Program-made: the position numbers and the translations under genes
Notes under the pieces: generated by a model
The model's input: the letters and a program-made list of their open reading frames with translations, nothing else
Database searches by the model: none
What the model was told of the DNA's origin: nothing
Part shown: one piece after another, positions 55,154 through 64,000 of the stretch
Layout: each line of letters starts with the position of its first letter
How positions within the stretch are numbered: the first letter of the stretch is position 1
Source: Tritrichomonas musculus
Lineage: Eukaryota > Parabasalia > Tritrichomonadida > Tritrichomonadidae
Direction of reading: 5' to 3'
Assembly: GCA_039105265.1 (NCBI GenBank)
Contig: JAPFFF010000015.1
Span: 2,232,001-2,296,000, forward strand
DNA: 64,000 nt

Positions 55154-58100
55154 GGTATTAAAGAATTGAAGAATTGATATAAAATTCTTTTCTGATGTTT
55201 CTTAAATCTTTTTGAAAAGATTGAATTAGAACTTTTGTTATTATTTTCAATAAATATTCAAATAAACTGTAAAATGTTTGAAGGATTTTCTCTATTTATT
55301 CACACTATTTAAAGATTTTAAGTGCCTCTAACTTATCTTTACCATCTATATTAAATGATCCTTCTTGTTTGTCTTTTAATTTTTCTATCTTTGTAAGCAT
55401 TTGAAATTCAAATTGATAAAAAAGTAAAGATGCATTTTTTTCACATAAAATGAATCGCATACAATTTTATGTAAAATATAATATTACATGTATATGTTTT
55501 ATACAATTACTAACCTTTTTTATCTGAAATGAATTTCAGAAAAAATGGTTACAAAATGATAGGTTTATTTCAATTTTTTTCTATATTTAATTGAAAAAAA
55601 TAATGATTTTTTTAGTCAATTTTAAAATCAAAAAAATTTATGAGATTGAATAAAAATAAAAATTAACGTACGATATTGTATGGATTAATTTTTAACATTT
55701 TATTCTTTATCTTTCTGACAGATTAGAATATTTCAATATTTTTAATTTGTGGAAAAATAATAGTTATTTTCAATTGAATTTATCGCACCAATTCAAAAAA
55801 TTAAAAAAAAATCTGAAAAAGTAAAATCAAATTGAGCAATTGAAGGATCAAAGAGTAGTCGACTTTTTATGCAAAATTATCCAATGCTATGAATTAGTTT
55901 TCTTTGGTCATTATTATTTATTTACATTCAATTATTTGTTATATTCTATGCATATGAATTGAAAGCTTTATCATTTTTCATAAAAACAGGATTCAAAACT
56001 AAATTTATTCCTATTTGGAAGTATCAAGTATGCTAATTTTTTTTTGCTATTCAAAGATTTCGCCAGAATTTGAATATCGTAAAAAAGAAAAAGAAGTTAT
56101 GGTTATTTTAAATTAAAAAATTATAAATTTATTTTATAGGAGATAACTTATATATATATTATTAATATTAATGATTTTTATTGGTAGAAAAAAAGATATG
56201 ATCATTTTTATAAATTGTTTGTGCACCAGAATTGTTAATCGTTTAGGCTAATTTTGTTTGAATCAACCGTTTTAATTTTTATCTCATTTTGATTTTTTTC
56301 GAAATTTATTTGGTTTTAAACAAGTCATTTTAATTTAACATCGCATAACAACTAGATATTTTATATCAATTTGTTATTCAATGAAATTATACAAATCAGG
56401 AATAAATATCATATTTGATATAAAAACATTAATAATTTAAAAATAATAAGCATCACTATATTTGGCTTCACAATTTATAGTAAATTAAATAATATTTAAC
56501 GAAAAAAATATAGAAACTGTAAATCATATTTTTGTTTTGAAAAATCTACCTTCAGAAATCTAGATAAATTTAAAATAAATATTATATGGCTCGAAATAAA
56601 TGATGCAAACTTCAAAGATACAAACTTTAACAATAGATTTTGGAGAAACAAAGAGCCAAAAATTGATAGAAAAGAATGTAAACTTCTCAATTTTTCATTT
56701 TTATTCAGCAAATTTATCAATATCTTAGAATTTATCAATAAATAAGATAAGCGCAAAATGTATATGAACTAATAATAATAAATGTATTTCAATATAATAT
56801 CAAAATATTTAAAATTGATCAACTTTTTTGACAAAATTGTAATTTTAACTTAGTTGTGGAAATTTATCCTTTTGTCACTTTTTAGGATAAGTTTAGGATA
56901 AAAAAAAAAAAATAAAAAAAAATAAGCAAAAGTGGTGTATGATAAATTGTATCTATTTATATATGCTTTTTTTTTGGAGAAAAAAAGAAAGTATAAAAAT
57001 TTTGGAATAAAAATAAAAATTTTGGATTTTTTTTTTTGCAATATTGCAGTAGATAAATAAATTTTGTTTTGTAAATATATCGCTGAATATTAAATTGACA
57101 GTCAGTATCGAAGTTAATAAAAAATAAAAAAAAAAGTAAGCAAAAATAGAAAAACAGGATAAAATTTGTTACAAATTGCTAGAACTATTAACGATAATTG
57201 CTGTTCATATAATGATTAAATGCTTTCTCTTGTAAACAAAGTTGATTCCATCCAAAAAAAAATATTTCTAAACGTAAAATATTTTTCTATTAATTTACTC
57301 TCAAAATTTTCTAAAATTTTGAATATAATTGAATCTAAAAATACGTAAAATCTACAATAAATATATGATATATCATATATTATATTATATTTATTTCAAA
57401 AAGATATTGAATATACTTATTGAAATAATTTCAATAAAAAAAGTTATAGAATTCAAAAATAGTTAATCGGGCATTGAATTTTTTTAATTGATAGAATTAA
57501 TTCAAAATGAATATTCCAAATAATAAAATTAATTAACTTCATTTTATATCATATATATATTTAATAATATACATAAACTATATATATAGATATTAATAAG
57601 AATTTAATAATGATAAACAAAAGATATGATTATTTATAAAAAAAACGATGATTTTTTAACCAATCACATCATTATATTATAATGTGAGATGAAGAAAAAA
57701 AATATTTTGTTACCTTTTTTTACATATTCATCATTGTTTTTGATTAACTAATTTTTTTAGATGAAAAAAAAGCAATTCTCGCAAATTTTGAAAATTGCAA
57801 TAAAAATTTTAAATAATATTCCAAATAATGATAATAAAACAGCTAAAAATGATATTATTTAAACAACAACTTTACTTTTTAATAATAAATAAATATTATA
57901 TTTAAATTAAAAAATTTTGTTTTTTTTTGTTTTTCCACGCTTTCCTCAGATCATTACTTAAAATTTACGAGTTTTTCTTAAAAAAAAAATTTAGGATAAA
58001 TTTAGGATAAAATTTTGTTTCAAGGATAAATTTCCACACCTAAAATTTTAACTTTTTGGTATTGTTATTGGTTAAATGTAAGTGATAAAAATGGTAAAAA

Positions 58101-60320
58101 GTATTCCACTGAACTATAATAATAAAGTAAAGAGAAATTTTAAATTAATTATATCATTTTTTTCGTTTCTTTAATTGAAGTTTATATATCATTCAAAATA
58201 ATATTTTGTTTTGAATAATCTTTACTTTTTGTATATACAATGTAATTACACAGGACGATAGAAATTACATATGTAAATACATAAAATGTATGGAATGTTT
58301 TTTGAAATACTTTTATCTTTTTATATAGCAAATATTGATCGGTAACATTGAATATTCATATCATACTTATGATGTATTATATATATTTAACTTTATAGAC
58401 CAATTAATTTTTTCTCATCAAAATGGAATATCTGCTTGATACCATCATATATGTGCATTTATATTTTCATAACATATGTTTTATTGTTTTTGAATGCTAG
58501 TTTGTATTTTATATCACTTATTATTTAACTAATTATGAAGATATTATAAATTAAATTTACGACTAAAAAAATGTGATTTTTCTGGAGAGATTGGCTTAAC
58601 CGTTTAACATAATTTTCGGATATGTTATTATATAATAAATTTAATGGTTTTTTATCGAGGCAAAGAAACTTGATATAGCCATTAAAAAAAGATAAAAATG
58701 TTTGAAAACCAAATCCTCTCAAATAAACGTCTATTTTATTTTAATATTCATTTTTTTGAATAAGCACGTTTTTTGGTTCTCACAAAAAATCTTGAATTTT
58801 CTGGAAAGACTGGAATAATATTACAAGCTCTAAACAACATATTCCTTATAATATAAAATATAATGAGGTTTTACCGAGCCAATTAGGTTAAATATGTTTC
58901 TATTTTAGGATATTTATGTTTGCATAAATTTTTACATAAAAGCTCTTCAAATATTTTGTGAGTATAAAATTTGGATTATTTATTTTTATCTTATTAAAAC
59001 AATTTCTTAAATAGAATTTATATCAAATATAAATTCTAAATATGATAAAATAATTATAAAATAAAACACAAAAATTATTTACATATAAATACATATATAA
59101 TTATAAATCTCCAAATGCATTCAAAATTAAAAACTCATCCATAATTCAAAGGTATAAAAATATTTTGATAAAGCATTCATAAATAATTGTATAAGCTATT
59201 TTAATTTCTCATTATTAATGAAAATAATGATAGATTTTTATTTTCTCAAATTATTGTATGTAATCATTCAATAAAATTAATAACATTTTATTGAAATTAA
59301 AATCATAGTTTAAATTTCCAATATCTTATTTAATTTTTCAAACCCTAAATTATAATTAATAATTATATATATAACATTTTATATTCATTCATATTTCCAA
59401 TGTATAATAAATTTTTATTGATTTGCATAATGGATTACTTGAATCATATTTTTGAATACTTAATAGTTTTTATTTATTCAATTTATATATTTTGCATATA
59501 TCTCACAATAAAATTTAAATATAATATTTTATGGCTATTATAATAATATAAAATTCAATATAAAAACATATTATAAAATATGATGATTTAAAAACCACTA
59601 GTTATTTCTATTTCGTTTTTTTCGAGTTTCCATACATTTAATACATATGTAATTTTCCGTTTATTTTTTTATTTGAAAAATATCTTTATCTTCAAAAATT
59701 TAGTCAATTAAAATATAAAAAGCATGAATATAAAGCAGAAATAATTTTTATTCAGTTATTATTGCTAATAAATCATTAAAACTTTGATATTTCTTTGATC
59801 ATTCTTTTGATGGTGTAAAATGGCACTTTATATTTATTTAAAAATTCTGATTTTATTTCGACTTATTATGATTGGCTAAATCGTTTTGATTTATTTATTC
59901 GATGCATTTGAATTATTTTATAATAGTATCGACGTACAAAACCTTTTTTTCTATGATATTTTGCTTCTAATTATATCTATCAGATAGAATCATCTGCGAT
60001 AACATGGTTTTTTGATCAAAATTAGCAAGAGTTAATGAAAAATAGTTTTTATCTTTAGATTATGAATAAAAATATTGTTTTAAACATAAATAACTGATTT
60101 ACATCAAAATTTTTGATTTTATATAAAAGTTACGTTAAAATGTTACGTTAATAAAAATGTGATGTAAAAAAAGTAAAGATTAGTTTTGAAAAAATTACAT
60201 ATGCTTTCAGATAATTATAAATTGTAAAAGTTGGCAAAAATCTTGTATGGAAATGTTTTGAAAACAATCATATTTTTTTTGAGAATAAGTTTGATTCTTA
60301 AGAATAAGGCATAACAAGTC
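55154..60320. other. 5.2-kb gene-poor, very AT-rich region
   Basis: No credible gene was found on either strand. Frames at 56496-56756, 56850-57041 and 58525-58722 translate into Phe/Ile/Lys/Asn-rich low-complexity sequence. Between 58560 and 58890 two degenerate copies of a segment occur (TTTTTCTGGAGAGATTGG and TTTTCTGGAAAGACTGG, each followed by related text), perhaps a decayed repeated gene. An inverted-repeat element is annotated separately at 56853-58040. Confidence 0.55.
56853..58040. mobile_element. 1.2-kb TA-flanked inverted-repeat element, non-autonomous
   Basis: The left end GTTGTGGAAATTTATCCTT (56853-56871) is matched by the right end AAGGATAAATTTCCACACC (58022-58040) as an inverted repeat with one difference in 19. 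TA lies on both sides (56851-56852 and 58041-58042). Both ends also hold TTTAGGATAA(A/G)TTTAGGATAAAA in direct orientation. The inside is A/T-rich without a transposase. Size, TA flanks and short repeats suit a non-autonomous mariner-class element. Its ends do not resemble those of the pogo-like element. Confidence 0.6.
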
Positions 60321-60325
60321 AAATT

Positions 60326-62018
60326 AGTAGTATATGCGAGTAGGTTTCCGTAGTGCTAACGCTACGCTAAGAGCCCACGTCAACACGACTCGTGATAAAA
60401 AAAAAAATAATAAAAATTAAAAAATATTTTTCTCACTACTACTAAGGGACCCAACTACCTTTTCGGATCCCACATAGTCTATTTTGATGTTCAGCTATAG
60501 AGATATATGTATCAAATTACTTCAATAAAAACTTCGCTTTTTCAATGTCTTCAAAGAGTTCTTTATATGACTTGATTATATTTATCATTATATCGAATTG
60601 ACCAACTTATTTATCATCTTCATTCAAACATTTTTTAAATATCTTGTCTTTTATTGCTTTAAATTTAGCATAAAGAGCTGATGAGTCATTATTCAAGCTA
60701 TTTAATGTACTATTAATTTAAGAAAAAAATAAAAAAATAATCTTTAAATTTTATTAAGTAGTTCTTAAATCGTAGGTATTTTATCTTTTTCTTCAGGTAT
60801 TTCATCTGTTTGAACACCTTTCTCTTGATGTTCTTTTGGAATGTCTTTTTTCAATTCTTCTTCTTTCTCTTGATGTAAATAATAATTTTTATACAAGTTT
60901 CTTCTTTTTTGGGTCTTGGGAATATAATTATGATCTTTTCTTTGTCATCAAGAGGATAATAACGAGGCTCATTATCATCAATTCCATCAACAACGGTTTT
61001 CCCCCACTTATTCATTCGAAAATAAAAATGAAATGAAAATATTTTGCAACCTTTTTTGGAGAGAAATTATTTTTTATGAGATCTTTTGTGTACTTATTAT
61101 TGGTGTCTACATCTTTCCTGAGTTCAAATGCTTTGGAATTGATATCTTCAATATTACCTTCAACAACAACAACCCTGGTCTCAATGTTCGATAAACGATC
61201 TCTGAGTTTTTCAACTTCTTTTCGTGCTCTTTCTATCTCTTTTCGACAGTTCATCGTCGGAACAACATCCTCCTTGTAATTATTAGCTTCTTTCATATCT
61301 GCAGCATTTTTAGGTGGCTTGTACTTTTCTTTGAGAGCTGGTGATGATTCGTCAACTTCCTCTTCAATCTTCGTCTCTGTCTTTGGATTGGAGCTTGTTT
61401 TTTGATGTTCAGTAAATGCAGGTCTTGATAGAGGAACAATAAGTCTTGTTAGATATGAACGAGGTGGAGGAAGAGGTGGTAGTTGTTGATATAGAGAACG
61501 AGATGGTGGTAGTATTTGATTCGAGAAACGTATGAATATCTTCTTTCTTCCTCTTCTACTTGGTGTTTTCTTCTTTCTTCTTCTTGTTAACTGATTTAAA
61601 TCACTCCTAAAAGTAGTAATATTATCAGCTGTTATAATCTTCGAACTAGTAATATTGTAGTCTGTGTATAAGGTAGTAGCCGCATTAGGATTAGGTGTTA
61701 ATTCATATAACTGCTGGTCTATTATTTGCTTAAATGTATTAGTTAATGAATCCCAAATAATCTCATCAATGAGGTTTGTATAATCCTTCCTCAAATATGA
61801 TTTTATATCTCTGGTGTCACCTACATCTAAACAAAAGCCCCAATCATAAGCTATTATCTTAGAGTTAATTATAGTGAAGGATTTGCAGTACTAGATTGAA
61901 ATACATGGTTAAGATAAACTGAGAAAATCAAATAGAAAAAGAAATTATGAATATGAATTTACACTTATCAATTTTCTATTAAAAGGCACAGGAAATATAC
62001 CGACTCGTATATACTACT
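60326..62018. mobile_element. shortened Maverick copy (1.7 kb)
   Basis: Ends AGTAGTATATGCGAGT (60326 on) and ACTCGTATATACTACT (to 62018) are inverted copies with one difference in 16. The flanks carry a 5-bp duplication AAATT (60321-60325 and 62019-62023), as for the two large Mavericks. Inside are fibre-gene remains on the minus strand and other coding-like remains in the left third, but no integrase, polymerase or capsid gene. It is a broken deletion-type derivative that nevertheless has matching ends and target duplication. The terminal sequence AGTAGTATA resembles the inner Maverick more than the outer one. Confidence 0.82.
61012..61794 (-). pseudogene. fibre-gene remnant in the shortened Maverick
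   Basis: A frame of about 260 codons. It begins with the fibre block known from the inner element (LTPNPNAATTLYTDYNITSS, preceded by DEIIWDSLTNTFKQIIDQQL). It then changes abruptly into a basic Arg/Pro-rich part (TRRRKKKTPSRRGRKKIF, PPLPPPRSYLTRLIVPLSRP) and ends in a coiled coil (EIERARKEVEKLRDRLSNIE). The parts do not follow the order in the large fibre genes, so the remnant looks like a composite of pieces. Coding-like remains go on beyond both ends of this frame. It is a fossil without a full-length product. Confidence 0.65.
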
Positions 62019-62029
62019 AAATTGATTTT

Positions 62030-63090
62030 CGGAAATCATTGTATTTTTACTTTTAATTTATCATTGAATTCTTGTAGAATAAGTTTGCTTCTAAAGAATC
62101 ATCTTGGAAGTTATCTTTCAGATTTCATTCAACTTGACCTGTTATATTTGGATACTGAACTTTATGCACACTCTCCTGTTGATAGATCAGTTAACAGAGC
62201 CATTATTATAACCTATATTTCTCTAGTAGAACTCTTTTGTCCTCTTCATTACATTATATATTAATAAATACTTACAATTAGTCAAATCGTTATGCTGAGT
62301 TTTTTCGATTTGAATGCCATCACGCTTCTAAATAAATCATCGGCAATTTATCATATCAATTAAAGTTTTTTTTCGGATGCGAAGATCTTATTAAATCGTA
62401 TATAATGAAATATCTTGAAATTAATCGTTGAAATTCATTATTATATAACACTATAACACAATATAATATATATGGTTTTGAAGTAAAATTGTTTCGTTTC
62501 ATTGATATGATAAATTGCTGATGATTTATTTCCAAATCGGCCAAAATGAAACAGATTAAATCCTGGCGGATATAAACTTCTAATGAGTGATAAAGAAATC
62601 CATTTTGTCAAATCTTATTATGAAGTCTTTACTTAATTGGATATTGTGATTTACAACCAGAAGAAGAATTAGTAAATCGTATTTTCGTTTTTTATAATGG
62701 TGAGTTATTGCAAGCAATCTTTCATCGAACAATTCGAATCGATCAAACCTAGATTGATATCATTCACAAAAACCTCCAATGAATGATTTTATCCAAAACA
62801 GCAGAAGAGATACAGTTGGACAAGTGATGATGGAATTATTATTAAAATGTCCTTTCTTGAAAGAAGAGAAAAAAAAACTTTTAACTTTATTTGAAAGAAA
62901 GAAAAAAAGGAGCATTAGACAAAAAATATGTGAAAGAAAACTAATTCTTGCCCAACACCTTATCGAAACCAATGAAATACCTTTTCTAGACAAATGTATC
63001 TTTGAAAAAAATGCTCCATCATCAATTATACAATTTTTGAAAAAAAGAACAATAAATTCTCTTCAAAAAATGATATCAATTCTTTACTGA
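62030..63090 (+). pseudogene. decayed host-like gene of unknown family
   Basis: Pieces of coding-like sequence on the plus strand in changing frames, interrupted by several stops. A piece near 62080-62220 contains NHLGSYLSDFIQLDLLYLDT and one near 62640-62750 is rich in Glu, Asn and Phe. The last piece, 62779-63090, reads QVMMELLLKCPFLKEEKKKL and ERKLILAQHLIETNEIPFLD. Such helical repeats are reminiscent of the large ankyrin/BTB-like families of trichomonads, but no motif proves it. The gene starts next to the right end of the shortened Maverick. Confidence 0.4.
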
Positions 63091-63454
63091 TACATTCAAA
63101 GCACAGGTTCTCAATTCAAAATTTAGAATTTTTTTGACACTTGCTCTAGAGCAAATCAACTTATAATAAAATGTTTTCCATTGAAAATTCTGTGCTTATA
63201 TGGCTGATCATTCAATTTTTCAAAAAATTGAATGCATTTTAAATCAACAATCTATCGTATTTATCTTGAATTTTACTGAATGTTTTTTGCTAATACTCAA
63301 AAATTATGCTGATTGTTAAAGTATAATTATAAAAAGATTGATGGAAAAATATTTCAATTCAAGCAAAATAAAATTAGGGAAATATTTTTCAAAAACAAAA
63401 AAACAAATATTGAAAAACAATGTATAGATATTTTATATATAGCCATGATTACAT

Positions 63455-63853
63455 TTACAAGCTTTTCGAAGATAGGGCCTTATCAAAACACTTTTTTTCA
63501 AATATTTCTTTATTTACAAAAACGCGTTTGTGGATAGCCTGTCCAACAAGACCAGTTTCATCAAAAGCCTCGACTTCTAAGCTAACACCATCTTGATCAA
63601 CATCGGTTACTCTTGCAAATGCTGTTATTTTGGCCCCAAGAGCTGATGGGCGTTTATGCTTTAATTTCATTGAATGTGCAACTGATGTTTGCCCACAAAT
63701 AGAACATGTTGTATCTAAAGCATTACAAGATGCTTGTTCCATTAATGCTTCAAGAATAGCTGTCGATAAAACATTAACTGTTCCTGTTTTTAGTGCTGTA
63801 GCAAGATCTGTACTCTTGACTTTCATTGAAGCTCTTCCAACTGAGTCCTGCAT
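63455..63853 (-). CDS. hotdog-fold thioesterase (FlK-like family)
   Basis: 132 residues from the ATG at 63853 (MQDSVGRASMKVKSTDLATA). A hotdog fold of the thioesterase family is clear: TGTVNVLSTAILEALMEQAS is the hot-dog helix with the family's conserved Glu, TSVAHSMKLKHKRPSALGAK is the THV/H-x-A-type strand region, and VSLEVEAFDETGLVGQAIHK with a C-terminal RVFVNKEIFEKK is the closing pattern. Bacterial members have the same length. Such enzymes cleave acyl-CoA thioesters; the substrate is unknown. It is richer in GC than its surroundings. Transfer from bacteria is plausible, as the family is mainly bacterial. Nothing was seen in the last 150 bp. Confidence 0.78.
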   Translation of the reverse strand: MQDSVGRASMKVKSTDLATALKTGTVNVLSTAILEALMEQASCNALDTTCSICGQTSVAHSMKLKHKRPSALGAKITAFARVTDVDQDGVSLEVEAFDETGLVGQAIHKRVFVNKEIFEKKCFDKALSSKSL

Positions 63854-64000
63854 AATTTTAATCAAATATTAAATACAATCAGCTAATTTTAATGTATTGA
63901 AAAATTCAGAGTGATATTTAAAAACTTAATATATACATATCTATATAAATAAATCAAAAATCAATAAATATTCTCATTAATTATTTTTTCATTAATAACA

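Noticed and set aside
56496-57041. Two minus-strand frames in the gene-poor region
   Set aside because: Phe/Leu/Lys-rich low-complexity text, no start context, and partly inside the 1.2-kb inverted-repeat element.

Overview
The window looks like nuclear DNA of a parabasalid protist, most likely a trichomonad, possibly Tritrichomonas-like. The evidence is very AT-rich intergenic DNA, long intronless reading frames in the standard code, a gene of a flagellar DM10/EF-hand protein, a perfect trichomonad-type Initiator (TCATTATTCA) 5' of a host gene, and above all several large Maverick/Polinton elements, which are known to be abundant in trichomonads. The assignment is an inference; no rRNA or species marker is present.

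Host DNA lies at both ends. Left (1-4381): a DM10/EF-hand axonemal protein cut by the window edge, a DYRK-type protein kinase and a coiled-coil protein, all on the minus strand, then 1.5 kb with two short inverted-repeat elements. Right (50774-64000): a GRAM-domain membrane protein, an importin/exportin-like HEAT protein, a 5.2-kb gene-poor stretch holding a 1.2-kb TA-flanked inverted-repeat element, a 1.7-kb Maverick remnant, a decayed host-like gene and a hotdog-fold thioesterase.

Between them is a nest of mobile DNA. An outer Maverick (4382-50768, 539-bp terminal inverted repeats, 5-bp target duplication TTAAC) has its protein-primed DNA polymerase gene interrupted by a second complete-looking Maverick of another lineage (19810-42793, 5-bp duplication GATGG). 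It also holds a pogo/Tigger-like mariner-class DNA transposon (45084-50119, 38-bp perfect inverted repeats, TA duplication). Without its two guests the outer element is about 18.4 kb, an ordinary Maverick size. A third, strongly shortened Maverick copy (60326-62018, duplication AAATT) lies downstream. All three Maverick copies begin with AGTAGT.

Both large Mavericks carry a viral toolkit: retroviral-type integrase, family B DNA polymerase, packaging ATPase, double-jelly-roll major capsid protein, an adenovirus pVI-like minor protein, one or more very large fibre-like proteins, and NUMOD4-HNH endonuclease genes. The two capsid proteins are very different and the gene orders differ, so these are two virus-like lineages stacked in one locus. 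They still share a conserved acidic protein family, a fibre block (PNPNAATTLYTDYN), the HNH gene placed directly after the capsid gene, and a start-site pattern (T-tract, then AAATG). The outer element counts as a fossil because its polymerase is interrupted. The inner one looks largely whole, with about one break in its fibre region. The most unusual features are an array of seven 21-22-bp iterated GCGCCACAAAG boxes in the inner element and the Maverick/Maverick/pogo nesting.
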